Assembly (NCBI GenBank): GCA_903840415.1
Contig: CAIMFY010000074.1
Location: 62,001 to 126,000 of the forward strand
Direction of reading: 5' to 3'
Source: an uncultured Opitutia bacterium
GTDB lineage: Bacteria > Verrucomicrobiota > Verrucomicrobiia > Opitutales > Opitutaceae
DNA length: 64,000 bases
The position numbers were made by a program, and so were the translations under genes. Below are positions 9,309 through 18,387 of the stretch, piece after piece; the first letter of the stretch is position 1; every line of letters starts with the position of its first letter. Under the pieces are notes generated by a model, which worked only from the letters and a program-made list of their open reading frames with translations, ran no database searches and was not told where the DNA came from.

Positions 9309-9340
9309 GGACCGGCCGCCACTGTTGTAGCGGCCGGGCC
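9309..9340. repeat. Inverted repeat (hairpin) just downstream of flagellin
   Basis: ccggccgc (9312-9319) and gcggccgg (9330-9337) form an 8-bp perfect stem around a 10-base loop, extendable by gg/cc outside a mismatch. It starts about 35 bases after the flagellin stop and is the first of three hairpins on the flagellin mRNA. Confidence 0.55.
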
Positions 9341-9374
9341 TTGGGCGAATCAGGACAATCCCTGATGAAGGACC

Positions 9375-10154
9375 TTACTGGAGCAGCTTCATCGCGCTTT
9401 GGGCGCTCTGATTGGCTTGCGACAGCATCGCGGTGCCGGCTTGGACGAGGATGTTCCAGCGGGCGAGCTGGGTCGATTCACTCGCGACGTCGACATCACT
9501 GATACGGCTGTTGGCCGCTTCGAGGTTGGTCTTGTTGACCGTCAACACTTCCGAGGCGAAGCCAAGGACGCTCTGCATTGCACCGTTGGTGGCGCGATCT
9601 GTGGCAATATTTTTAATAGAGTCGGTGATCGTGCTCAGGGTGCCGATGTCGGCTGCGCTGGTTGCGGTTGCGAGGTCAATCGCGGCGAGGGTGGCTGTCT
9701 GCGCACCATCTTCGCTAGTTTGGACCGTAAGGTCGCCACCAGCAAAGAGCGAGATACCGTTGAACGAAGAGGCGGCGAGATTCCCCAGCTCAGTGGAGAG
9801 CTGGTCGAATTCCGCGCTGTAGTTCGCCGTATCATCGGTGTTCTTGGTCACGTCCGTATGCAGCGTCGCGAGCTCGCTCATGCGGTCCAGGATCTTGCCT
9901 GCCACCTTCATCACACCGTCCTGAGCCTGCAGGAAGGACGTCGCGTTGCCGATGTTGTTGGCAGCGGCGGCCGACCGTTTGGCCGCAGCGGACAACTTCA
10001 TCGAGACCGCGAGACCGCCAGCGTCATCGGACGGGTTGACGATTTTCGATCCGCTCGAAAGCCGGTTGAGGCTCTTTTGCAGATTGCCGTTGGAGATGGC
10101 GAGGTTGTCTGAGGCAACCGTCGCCGCGTAGTTGGTATTAATCACGACTGACAT
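9375..10154 (-). CDS. Flagellin (short form)
   Basis: A filament subunit secreted by the flagellar type III system. The 259-residue product has the conserved N-terminal D0/D1 helices (VINTNYAA, NLQKSLNRLSSGSKIV, DDAGGLAVS) and the C-terminal helix (LVQAGTAMLSQANQSAQSAMKLLQ in part). With only about 90 residues between them, it lacks large D2/D3 domains, as many short bacterial flagellins do. An AAGGAAAG ribosome-binding site precedes the ATG at 10154, one of few clear ones here and fitting for a highly expressed gene. It is a tandem paralogue of the flagellin at 10447-11226, identical in length. No sigma-28 or sigma-54 promoter matching consensus was found in the 292-base gap upstream. Confidence 0.96.
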   Translation of the reverse strand: MSVVINTNYAATVASDNLAISNGNLQKSLNRLSSGSKIVNPSDDAGGLAVSMKLSAAAKRSAAAANNIGNATSFLQAQDGVMKVAGKILDRMSELATLHTDVTKNTDDTANYSAEFDQLSTELGNLAASSFNGISLFAGGDLTVQTSEDGAQTATLAAIDLATATSAADIGTLSTITDSIKNIATDRATNGAMQSVLGFASEVLTVNKTNLEAANSRISDVDVASESTQLARWNILVQAGTAMLSQANQSAQSAMKLLQ

Positions 10155-10228
10155 GGTATTTCTTTCCTTGATCTAATGCGACTATCCGTCGTCGCCACGG
10201 GTCCTGATAGACGGCGTGGACCGCGCCG

Positions 10229-10248
10229 TTTGCGGCAAATGCCGCAAA
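10229..10248. repeat. Perfect 20-bp palindrome between the flagellin genes
   Basis: tttgcggca and tgccgcaaa flank a two-base centre (aa), giving a perfect 9-bp dyad about 75 bases upstream of the downstream flagellin start. It could bind a dimeric regulator or act as an RNA element. It lies in the 292-base flagellin intergenic region. Confidence 0.5.
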
Positions 10249-10260
10249 GAGGTTCCGAAT

Positions 10261-10285
10261 CGCCGCGCATGTGGAGTGCGCGGCG
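10261..10285. repeat. Perfect 9-bp hairpin between the flagellin genes
   Basis: cgccgcgca and tgcgcggcg flank the loop tgtggag. On the minus strand no T-run follows, so it is not a classical terminator. It may stabilise the 3' end of the upstream flagellin mRNA. Confidence 0.45.
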
Positions 10286-10446
10286 GGAGAATCTTATGGG
10301 GGAGTGAACTCTCAATGAACGGAACTGACCTAGCCTAACAAACTGGCCTTGGCCCCTTGACCCCGAGACAGACAAACCGCGAAGAGTCGGGCACTGTGCG
10401 ACCGGCAATCACTCCAGCCGCGCAGTGGGGGGACAGGTCAGGAAAC

Positions 10447-11226
10447 TTACTGGAGCAGCTTGAGCGCGCTCTGCGCGCTCTGGTTGGCCTGCGAGAGCAT
10501 GGCCGTGCCGGCTTGCACCAAAATGTTGAAACGGGCGAGTTGCGTGGACTCGCTGGCGACGTCGACGTCCATGATGCGGCTGCTGGCCGCCTCGAGGTTC
10601 GTCTTGTTGACCGTCAGCACTTCACCGGCGAAGCCAAGGACGCTTTGGGCCGCACCATTGGTGGCGCGATCCGTGGCGAGATTCTTGATGGCGTCGGTTA
10701 TAGTGCTCAGAGTGCCGATATCAACGGCACTGGTCGCGGTCAGGAGGTCGATCGCGGTGAGCGTAGCGAACTGCGAGCTGTCCTCATTGGTTCCGACCGT
10801 GAGGTCGCTGCCGCCAAAGAGGGAATTGCCGTTGAACTGTGTGTCGGCGAGGCCCGCGAGTTCGGTTTGGAGTTGGGTGAACTCCAACGAGTAATTCGCG
10901 GTGTCGTCGGTGTTCTTGGTCGGGTCGGTCGCGAGGGTCGAGAGCTCGCCCATACGATCGAGGATCTTGCCGGCGACTTTCATCACGCCGTCTTGCGTCT
11001 GGAGCAGCGAGACCGCGTTGCCAATATTAGTGGCGGCGGCGCCGGAGCGACGGGCTGCGGCGGTCAGCTTCATGGACACGGCGAGACCACCAGCGTCGTC
11101 TGCCGGGTTAACGATCTTCGTGCCGCTGGAAAGCCGGTTAAGGCTTTTCTGCAAACTTTCGTTGGAGGCGGCGAGGTTGTTCGCGGCGACGGTGGCCGCG
11201 AAGTTGGTATTAATGACAACTGACAT
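10447..11226 (-). CDS. Flagellin (short form), second copy
   Basis: A 259-residue flagellin closely similar to its neighbour: VINTNFAATVAANNLAASNESLQKSLNRL at the start (given here in part), DDAGGLAVSMKL, and the C-terminal AGTAMLSQANQSAQSALKLLQ helix. The start is the ATG at 11226, which matches the canonical flagellin N-terminus and has AAGGAAG at Shine-Dalgarno distance; the 38 upstream in-frame codons are not flagellin-like. It is divergent from fliD across 253 bases. Two flagellins of equal length suggest a mixed filament or conditional expression. A GG-N10-GC arrangement near 11320-11340 on the minus strand resembles a sigma-54 core but matches poorly otherwise. Confidence 0.96.
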   Translation of the reverse strand: MSVVINTNFAATVAANNLAASNESLQKSLNRLSSGTKIVNPADDAGGLAVSMKLTAAARRSGAAATNIGNAVSLLQTQDGVMKVAGKILDRMGELSTLATDPTKNTDDTANYSLEFTQLQTELAGLADTQFNGNSLFGGSDLTVGTNEDSSQFATLTAIDLLTATSAVDIGTLSTITDAIKNLATDRATNGAAQSVLGFAGEVLTVNKTNLEAASSRIMDVDVASESTQLARFNILVQAGTAMLSQANQSAQSALKLLQ

Positions 11227-11416
11227 GGTGATCTTCCTTGATGCTAAGTGTGGCGTCCGGGCCACAGTCGTAATCGGGGGAGCGGCTCCGATTCGCGCCG
11301 GTCTTGGCGTTTGCCTTGACAGGGGGAGCAATCGGAACACCGCGCAAAAATCTTTATGTGAACTTGCAAGAATAATTTTCAGGACTTGCGCCGATTTCGC
11401 TAAACTTTTTCGGCCT

Positions 11417-11442
11417 TAATCCGCCCGCCCGTGTGCCGATAG
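11417..11442 (+). promoter_or_regulatory. Weak sigma-28-like promoter for fliD
   Basis: gccgatag at 11435-11442 matches 7 of 8 bases of the FliA -10 element (GCCGATAA). The -35 side has only TAAT at 11417, so the match is one-sided. The -10 ends about 38 bases before the fliD ATG, a reasonable 5' leader. Confidence 0.35.
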
Positions 11443-11479
11443 GGGTAAGGGCGAATTGCGCCTCCACACACCTCCACCC

Positions 11480-13414
11480 ATGGGCATTCAAATCTCAGGT
11501 CTCGTCGCCAATCAGTCGTTCGACTGGAAATCCATCGTCGATCAGCTCATCGCGGCGGACAGCATTCCGGTCACCACGCTCCAGACGAGCAAGACGGCCA
11601 ACACCGACAAGGTCACTGCGCTGACCGCGCTGCAAACCTCGCTGCAGGCGTTGCAGGACTCCGTGCAGGCCATCCGGGCAAACGATGTGTTTTCCCAGCG
11701 CATGGTGTCGTCCGACACCGCCAGCACGACGTGGAAATCCAGCTCTGTCACTGGCACGGCCGTCGGTAGCTACAAAATCGCGGTCTCCCAACTTGCCTCG
11801 GCGGCACAGCTCAATGGAGCGAGCGATATTGGCGCAACGTTGAGCGGCAGTTCCGACGTGAGCAGTGTGACGCTCGCCTCGGTGCGCACTGCGACTGCCG
11901 TGACTGCCGGCACGTTCAGCGTCAACGGCAAGCAGGTGACGATCGCCATTACTGACTCGTTGCAGGACGTTTTCGACAAAATTTCCACCGCCACCGGTGC
12001 GAAGGTGACCGCCAGCTACAATCCGGCTGCCGATGGCATCAAGCTGACGAGCACCAGCGGCCCGGTCGTCCTCGGTGCGGCCAATGACACCAGCAACTTT
12101 CTCGCGGCGATGAAGCTCGCCAACAATGGCAGCGCGACGACTGTGTCGAGCTCGGCTCCGCTCGGCACCGTCGCGACGACCGCGGCGCTCGCCAATTCCG
12201 GTTTAACCGGAAGCTTCACCAGCGGTGGTTCCTTTCAGGTCAATGGTGTCTCGTTCAACTACACCAGCACCGACAACCTCGGTGCCATCATCAACCGCAT
12301 CAACAATTCGACCGCGGGCGTCACTGCGGCCTACGATTCGGCAAATGACCGCGTGACGCTCGTCAACAAATCGACTGGCGACATGGGCATTGGCGTCAGC
12401 GATACGACGGGTGGCCTGCTCGCGGCGCTCGGGCTGACTTCTGCCGCCGGTGGGACGCTCCTGCACGGCAAGAACGCTCTCTTCACCATCAACGATGGGG
12501 CGACGCTCTCCAGCACGAGCAATACGCTCGACTCGTCGGTCCACGGCATCGCCGGACTGAGCGTGACCGTCAACAGCGCGACCACCCAGACCCTGCAGGT
12601 CCAGAGCGATACCACCACAATGCAGAGTGCGATCCAGGACTTCATGGATAAGTTCAACGCCACCCAGGATTTGATCGAAACCGACACCAAAACCACCGTC
12701 ACGGGCAGCACCGTAGCGACTTCAATCCTCTCGGACAACCGCGAAGTGCAGGACTGGGCCCGCCAACTCCAGTCTCTCGCCTTCGAGACGGTCAGCGGAC
12801 TGACCGGCACGGTCACTCACCTCGATAATCTCGGGATCGATTTCGACAGTATCACCGGGCATCTTATGATCAAGGACAGCGCCAAACTCGCCACTGCCCT
12901 CGGCGACCACCCGGATGACGTGCATTCGTTTTTTCTCCAGCCCAGCGGAGGATTCGTCAGTAAAATATATGGCTACCTGACGACGATCAAAGCCTCTGAC
13001 CTCTCGCAACAGAGCAAGCTCACCAAGAACAACACCGACATCGATACGCAAATTGCGACCCTGCAAGCCCGCCTCGATAGCGAGCGGACCAACCTGACCG
13101 ATTCCTTTATGGCGATGCTCGACGCGCAATCCAACGCGCAGAGTCAGAACACCTATCTCAACGACACGTATTTCAAAAGCACCGCGGCCTATTGCTGGGT
13201 GGCCCGTTTGGTTTACGGCGCACGCAACCCCCGCTGGCTGGTGTTTCGCCACTGGCTGCTCCATTGTGCGCCGCCGTGGTTCCGCGCCCTTTACATTCGG
13301 CACGGCGAAGGTTTCGCCGCCTGGCTGGCCGACAAGCCTTGGCTGCAAGCCATCATCCGCCGCTGGATGGATGCCCGGATCGCCCACCTCGTGCCGGCTC
13401 TTTCCTTACCCTGA
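11480..13414 (+). CDS. fliD: Flagellar filament cap protein FliD with unusual C-terminal extension
   Basis: FliD caps the filament and promotes flagellin polymerisation outside the cell. The start ATG at 11480 gives the typical opening (GIQISGLVANQSFDWKSIVDQL). The 644-residue protein has the FliD N region, Ser/Thr-rich central repeats, and the C region ending with a coiled segment (LDAQSNAQSQNTYLNDTYFKST). Normal FliD proteins end close to there. From residue 571 (nt 13190) another 74 residues follow, rich in Trp, Arg and Cys (YCWVARLVYGARNPRW... RRWMDARIAHLVP), unlike any FliD part. This looks like fusion to a different small protein. The next gene starts on the fliD stop (TGATG). The FliD assignment is firm; the tail's function is unknown. 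Confidence 0.92.
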   Translation: MGIQISGLVANQSFDWKSIVDQLIAADSIPVTTLQTSKTANTDKVTALTALQTSLQALQDSVQAIRANDVFSQRMVSSDTASTTWKSSSVTGTAVGSYKIAVSQLASAAQLNGASDIGATLSGSSDVSSVTLASVRTATAVTAGTFSVNGKQVTIAITDSLQDVFDKISTATGAKVTASYNPAADGIKLTSTSGPVVLGAANDTSNFLAAMKLANNGSATTVSSSAPLGTVATTAALANSGLTGSFTSGGSFQVNGVSFNYTSTDNLGAIINRINNSTAGVTAAYDSANDRVTLVNKSTGDMGIGVSDTTGGLLAALGLTSAAGGTLLHGKNALFTINDGATLSSTSNTLDSSVHGIAGLSVTVNSATTQTLQVQSDTTTMQSAIQDFMDKFNATQDLIETDTKTTVTGSTVATSILSDNREVQDWARQLQSLAFETVSGLTGTVTHLDNLGIDFDSITGHLMIKDSAKLATALGDHPDDVHSFFLQPSGGFVSKIYGYLTTIKASDLSQQSKLTKNNTDIDTQIATLQARLDSERTNLTDSFMAMLDAQSNAQSQNTYLNDTYFKSTAAYCWVARLVYGARNPRWLVFRHWLLHCAPPWFRALYIRHGEGFAAWLADKPWLQAIIRRWMDARIAHLVPALSLP

Positions 13415-14115
13415 TGAGCTGTCACCACCTCCGTTCTCTCCGGTGGCCGCTGGTCGCAGCGCTCCTCACGCTTCTGCCCGGTTGTATGACTCCCTCCGTC
13501 GACGATCCGGCACGGCGCGGTCCGTTTTTCACCCCGATCAACCACCGTGGCGAGCCGAGCCTCGGAGGGATGCGCCGTGTGGTGCTCCTGCCGGTCTGCG
13601 GCGGCGCGCTCGCGCCCGTCGAAACCGTGGCCTCGCTCGACCCCGTGATTGTCGCCGCACTCCAGCAACAGCACCGCTTCGAAGTCGTGGTGCTATCGCG
13701 TGAACAGTGCCGCCGTCAGTTTCACGTGGAGGAATTTTCATCTGTCGCGGCGCTGCCGCACGATTTTCTCGGCACCCTCCAGCGCGAGTTTGCCGCCGAT
13801 GGCGTGCTGTTCATCGATATCACGGTCTTCCGCCCCTACCGACCGATCGGCCTCGGTCTCCGCGCCAAACTCGCCACGCTGGACGGAAGTGCGCGTCTGG
13901 TCTGGACGTTCGACAACGTCTTCTCCGCCGACGATCCTGCTGTCGCCAACAGCGCCCGTGCCCACTTCCTCGGCAGCGACCGCGGCGGTGTGCCTGCCGA
14001 CCTCAGCCCGGGCGTCCTCCAGTCGCCGGAACGTTTCGCCGGCTATGCGGCCGACGCCATGTTTGCCACGCTTCCCCCCGTCATCGCCCCAGTGGTGGTG
14101 CCGGCGAAACGCTAG
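13414..14115 (+). CDS. Predicted lipoprotein in the flagellar cluster
   Basis: A 233-residue protein with a signal peptide ending in a lipobox (LLTLLPGC, Cys at about residue 24), so probably anchored to a membrane facing the periplasm. The ATG at 13414 overlaps the fliD stop by one base and is preferred over a 74-codon in-frame extension inside fliD, because the signal peptide begins right there. The body shows alternating beta/helix stretches (VVLLPVCGG, AADGVLFIDITVF, ARLVWTFDNVF) and no family I can name. Translational coupling to fliD suggests a flagellar or envelope role, such as a basal-body-associated lipoprotein; this is inferred from position only. Confidence 0.75.
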   Translation: MSCHHLRSLRWPLVAALLTLLPGCMTPSVDDPARRGPFFTPINHRGEPSLGGMRRVVLLPVCGGALAPVETVASLDPVIVAALQQQHRFEVVVLSREQCRRQFHVEEFSSVAALPHDFLGTLQREFAADGVLFIDITVFRPYRPIGLGLRAKLATLDGSARLVWTFDNVFSADDPAVANSARAHFLGSDRGGVPADLSPGVLQSPERFAGYAADAMFATLPPVIAPVVVPAKR

Positions 14116-14151
14116 GCGCATGGATTCTTTCCATTCTGGTGCAAACGACCC

Positions 14152-14178
14152 TAAAGTTTGCACTCGTGCGACCGATAT
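14152..14178 (+). promoter_or_regulatory. Sigma-28 (FliA) type promoter
   Basis: taaagttt at 14152-14159 matches the FliA -35 exactly. The spacer is 11 bases, the consensus length, and accgatat at 14171-14178 matches 6 of 8 bases of GCCGATAA. It points into the flgM-like/fliS/fliT-like operon about 80 bases before the first start codon. Confidence 0.7.
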
Positions 14179-14258
14179 TCAGCCCAGCAACCAACGGCGT
14201 TCCCTGTAACCGACCTCAGTGGCAGACCGTTTAGTCCTCCGCCATCAGTCACTCGCCA

Positions 14259-14543
14259 ATGATTTCCTCAATGTCTTCGTCTGACCGTGCCGCCCGTCCG
14301 GAACTCGTTTCCGCGCCAGGCCCGGTCTCCGCGCGTTCCGCACCGTCTCGGCCCGATCAGATTTCGACCGAGAGCGCTGCGTTTCTGCGCGCCGAGCTGG
14401 TTCGCCAACCTGAAATCCGTCCTGAAGTCGTCGAACGCGGCCGCGCGCTCGCGGCCGATCCCAACTACCCGTCTTCCTCCGTGATCCAGAGTGTCGCCGG
14501 CAAAATTCTGGCGTCGCCTGATCTCAGCGAAGACGCCAGTTAA
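14259..14543 (+). CDS. FlgM-like anti-sigma-28 factor (putative)
   Basis: A 94-residue protein (or 90 if the ATG at 14271 is used). The N-terminal third is low-complexity and rich in Ser, Ala and Pro. The C-terminal half (DQISTESAAFLR, RPEVVERGRALAADPNYPSSSVIQSVAGKIL) has the FlgM pattern: R..VV..., a spaced tyrosine and a final helix ending VA..IL. FlgM binds FliA to block late flagellar genes until it is exported. Two contextual facts support this: a near-perfect sigma-28 promoter lies upstream, as for flgM of enterics, and fliS starts 8 bases downstream. Short length and weak conservation keep the call tentative. Confidence 0.55.
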   Translation: MISSMSSSDRAARPELVSAPGPVSARSAPSRPDQISTESAAFLRAELVRQPEIRPEVVERGRALAADPNYPSSSVIQSVAGKILASPDLSEDAS

Positions 14544-14551
14544 GCGTTCTC

Positions 14552-14980
14552 ATGCTTGCGCAAGGTTACGCGCGGACCTACCGCGCCAACGCTGTGCTCA
14601 CGGCGAGTCCTGGCCAGCTCGTGCTCATGCTCTATGACGGCGCGCTCAAAGCTCTGGCGATCGCGATCGATGCCTTCGCTAAACCGCCGGAGGACTTCCA
14701 AAGAATCGAGATCATTCACACGCAATTGATCAAGGCGCAGGCGATCATCCACGAACTCCAAGGCGGCCTCAATTTCGAGGCGGGCGGCGAGTTCGCCCAT
14801 TCGATGAACCGGCTTTACGACTATCACAACCGCCGCCTGTTCGAGGCCAACCTCCGCAAGCAGATCGAGCCCGTGATCGAGGTGGAGCGGCTTATCCGCG
14901 AACTTCGTGACGCCTGGGCTGAAATGCTCTGCAAGCAAGGGGCTGAAACAGGAGGCGAGCGCCTCCACAGTGTGGCCTGA
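14552..14980 (+). CDS. fliS: Flagellin export chaperone FliS
   Basis: FliS binds the C-terminal helix of flagellin in the cytoplasm and keeps it unpolymerised until export. The 142-residue product shows the conserved opening (Y....V.TASPGQLVLMLYDGALKAL), a central LI.AQ.II.ELQGGLNFE segment and the YDYHNRRLFEAN helix, the standard four-helix layout. It starts 8 bases after the FlgM-like gene and ends 2 bases before the FliT-like gene, so the three form one operon. Both flagellins next door keep the C-terminal helix that FliS recognises. Confidence 0.95.
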   Translation: MLAQGYARTYRANAVLTASPGQLVLMLYDGALKALAIAIDAFAKPPEDFQRIEIIHTQLIKAQAIIHELQGGLNFEAGGEFAHSMNRLYDYHNRRLFEANLRKQIEPVIEVERLIRELRDAWAEMLCKQGAETGGERLHSVA

Positions 14981-14982
14981 CC

Positions 14983-15348
14983 ATGGAAACGCCCGCGCAA
15001 ACCTGCGCGCGGCTCGTCGCCGCGCTTGAGGAGTTGGTGGCCCGAGAGGCCGCAACGCTGGAAGTGCGCGATTTCGCGGCCGTCGTTCACTTGCAGAAAC
15101 GCTGTGCCCCACTGGTCGAGATGCTCGGCGCTCACCAGGCCGACGTCACCGATCCCGCGCTACGCGAGCGTATTCGCGCGCTGATCGCCCGCCGGCGACA
15201 AACCGGCGAATGGCTTGGCGAACAGATTGAGAAGACGAAACAGGCGCTACAGGAAACGAATGAGAGCCGCCGTCGCATCGCCCAGATCGCGCCCGTTTAC
15301 GGTGGTGGAAGCGCGCCGGCCCCACACCAGTGGTGCGCGGTGGGGTAG
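14983..15348 (+). CDS. FliT/FlgN-like flagellar chaperone (putative)
   Basis: A 121-residue, almost entirely helical protein (VAALEELVAREAATLEVRDF, then RERIRALIARRRQTGEWLGEQIEKTKQAL in parts), ending in a Pro/Gly-rich tail. Length, helicity and position directly after fliS match FliT- or FlgN-type chaperones for FliD or the hook-filament junction proteins. These families diverge strongly, so sequence alone does not separate the two. It starts 2 bases after the fliS stop, indicating translational coupling. Nothing notable follows in the 181 bases to the next gene. Confidence 0.6.
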   Translation: METPAQTCARLVAALEELVAREAATLEVRDFAAVVHLQKRCAPLVEMLGAHQADVTDPALRERIRALIARRRQTGEWLGEQIEKTKQALQETNESRRRIAQIAPVYGGGSAPAPHQWCAVG

Positions 15349-15529
15349 GGCCAGGCGGCGATCGGCGCGCGGAAACCCGATCAATCGATCAACGGATTAC
15401 GCGGGTAAATACGAATGGCTAATCGCGCCGTCGGATCGTCGCGAAAGCCGCCGTGAAAACGGATTGGCCGTTCGCATCGCCACCGGACTCCCGCGCCGGC
15501 ACCGACGCAAAAATTTTGTGGCCCCAACT

Positions 15530-15940
15530 CTAACTCCCGACCGCCATGAGCGGCTCGAGATGCGTTTCGGTCTCGGACTGGAGTGTCGTGATCGACGCGG
15601 ACGTCGGGCCCTCGAGAAACGCCGATGCGATGCGCGAGGCTGCTAGCTTCCAGTTCAACGACGGAATCGCGTAAACCGGAATCACGGGCTGAGCGTCGCT
15701 GTCTTTCCAGTTCAGCGTGGCCTTGAGACAGAGTGAACCGTCGGCGAGCGCGAAGCTTTGGAGAAAAATCGTGCCGCCCGTAACTGGCAACTCGGCCGCT
15801 GGGCGAGCTTTCAAGCTCAAGCGCGCGAGGTGGGAGTGAAAATTGACCATCCGTGTGCTTTCCCAAGCACCACCCTCGACAATGGGGGACTCGGCCAACA
15901 ACGCGTTTTCGATATCGTTCAGGAAGGAGAGTAGGCGCAT
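15530..15940 (-). CDS. Conserved-looking hypothetical protein
   Basis: A 136-residue protein not recognised. The ATG at 15940 (MRLLSFLNDIENALL) is chosen because the 102 in-frame codons before it cross the divergent promoter region and read as non-coding. It looks soluble, with beta-rich middle segments (GGTIFLQSFAL, SLCLKATLNW) and no signal peptide or membrane span. It lies between the FliT-like gene and the sigma-54 activator, convergent with the former. A role in motility is possible by position only. Confidence 0.6.
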   Translation of the reverse strand: MRLLSFLNDIENALLAESPIVEGGAWESTRMVNFHSHLARLSLKARPAAELPVTGGTIFLQSFALADGSLCLKATLNWKDSDAQPVIPVYAIPSLNWKLAASRIASAFLEGPTSASITTLQSETETHLEPLMAVGS

Positions 15941-16181
15941 GGGGGATTCGAGGCTAGTTATCGGCACAATCCAGTTTGGCTTGAAAATTTTTCTAAAGAT
16001 TTTTTCGGACTGCCGACCTGCTCTGCCAAGTGCCTTTCCGCCGCCATCGGTGGGGTAGCGCGGCGGTGCGATTTCCGCCAAAATCCGAGTAGAACATTTG
16101 TTTGAACTGCCGCGGACAGTGTTGCTAGCTAGAGATTGTATCGTCGTTTGTCTTGCCCGCCCTGCTCCAAACACCCGCACC

Positions 16182-17654
<1,473 letters not shown>

Positions 17655-17786
17655 CCTTTGCGCCGGCTTCCAGAGCCGACTCTGGCCTGACATCCGGAAA
17701 ATGTCAGTGGCACATCGCCCATCAAGGTGCACGGCGAAAGAACTGAAAAGAAATTGCGCAAATTTCTGCGCCGATGCTTTCTTCGT

Positions 17787-17813
17787 TAAACTGCGGAGTA
17801 AACGGGTCGATAG
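17787..17813 (+). promoter_or_regulatory. Sigma-28-like promoter for cheX
   Basis: taaactgc at 17787, an exact 11-base spacer and gtcgatag at 17806-17813. The -35 keeps TAAA plus one base (5 of 8) and the -10 matches 6 of 8 bases. The -10 ends 28 bases before the cheX ATG. Confidence 0.45.
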
Positions 17814-17841
17814 AGCGAGGAACCCGCCACCACACCCTCCT

Positions 17842-18366
17842 ATGCCTTCTACTGTGGAAATTACCGAGTCGCTCATCCGCGACTATATCAACCGCGCCGT
17901 CACTGATGTCTTCAAAACGATGCTCGGTCGCGTTCCCACCTTCAGTTCCCCAGCAGACTGGGTTGCGGGTGAACCCCCTAAACCGGTTGGGCCCGTGCAC
18001 CGGCCCCAAGTGGTCGGCACGGTCGGGTTTATTGGCGAGGTTAACGGACTGATTTACCTCCATCTCGATTTGGACTTTGCCCGTCTCTGCACGCGCAATC
18101 TACTTGGGATGACCGAGGCCGAACTCGATGAAGCCGGCGACGAAGTGATCAACGATGCCATCGGCGAGCTGACCAATATGACGGTCGGTAGCTTCAAGAA
18201 CGGTCTCTGCGATTCCGGCTATCCGTGTATGCTAACGATTCCATCGATTCTGCGCGGCACGAATTTTTCCATCGAACCCACTAGTTCTGTTGTCCGCCAC
18301 GTTTACCACTTTGACTGCGAGGAGCACCGCGTCGTGGCGGACATCCTCATGAAGCCGAGCGAGTGA
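17842..18366 (+). CDS. cheX: CheX-type CheY-phosphate phosphatase
   Basis: A 174-residue protein of the CheC/CheX/FliY family that dephosphorylates CheY-P. It shows the ITESLIRDYINRAVTDVF opening helix, a GEVNGLIYLHLD strand pair and the phosphatase motif E-L-T-N (Glu109, Asn112) in DAIGELTNMTVGSFKN. There is a single motif, as in CheX. The ATG at 17842 is used; a 128-codon extension overlaps the upstream gene in another frame. A receiver-STAS gene follows after 21 bases and is probably co-transcribed, which makes its receiver a candidate substrate. Confidence 0.85.
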   Translation: MPSTVEITESLIRDYINRAVTDVFKTMLGRVPTFSSPADWVAGEPPKPVGPVHRPQVVGTVGFIGEVNGLIYLHLDLDFARLCTRNLLGMTEAELDEAGDEVINDAIGELTNMTVGSFKNGLCDSGYPCMLTIPSILRGTNFSIEPTSSVVRHVYHFDCEEHRVVADILMKPSE

Positions 18367-18387
18367 ACCTCTGACTTTTTTCCCACC

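Noticed and set aside
11315-11345. Sigma-54 promoter for the second flagellin
   Set aside because: GG-N10-GC spacing is present on the minus strand, but the rest of the -24 element does not match; too weak to annotate.
13192-13413. Longer start for the lipoprotein gene after fliD
   Set aside because: The extension overlaps fliD in another frame and would bury the signal peptide; the ATG at 13414 gives a proper lipoprotein signal.
15994-16019. Sigma-28 promoter for the NtrC-type regulator
   Set aside because: TAAAGATT is good, but the spacer is 10 and the -10 matches only 5 of 8; mentioned in the gene entry, not annotated.
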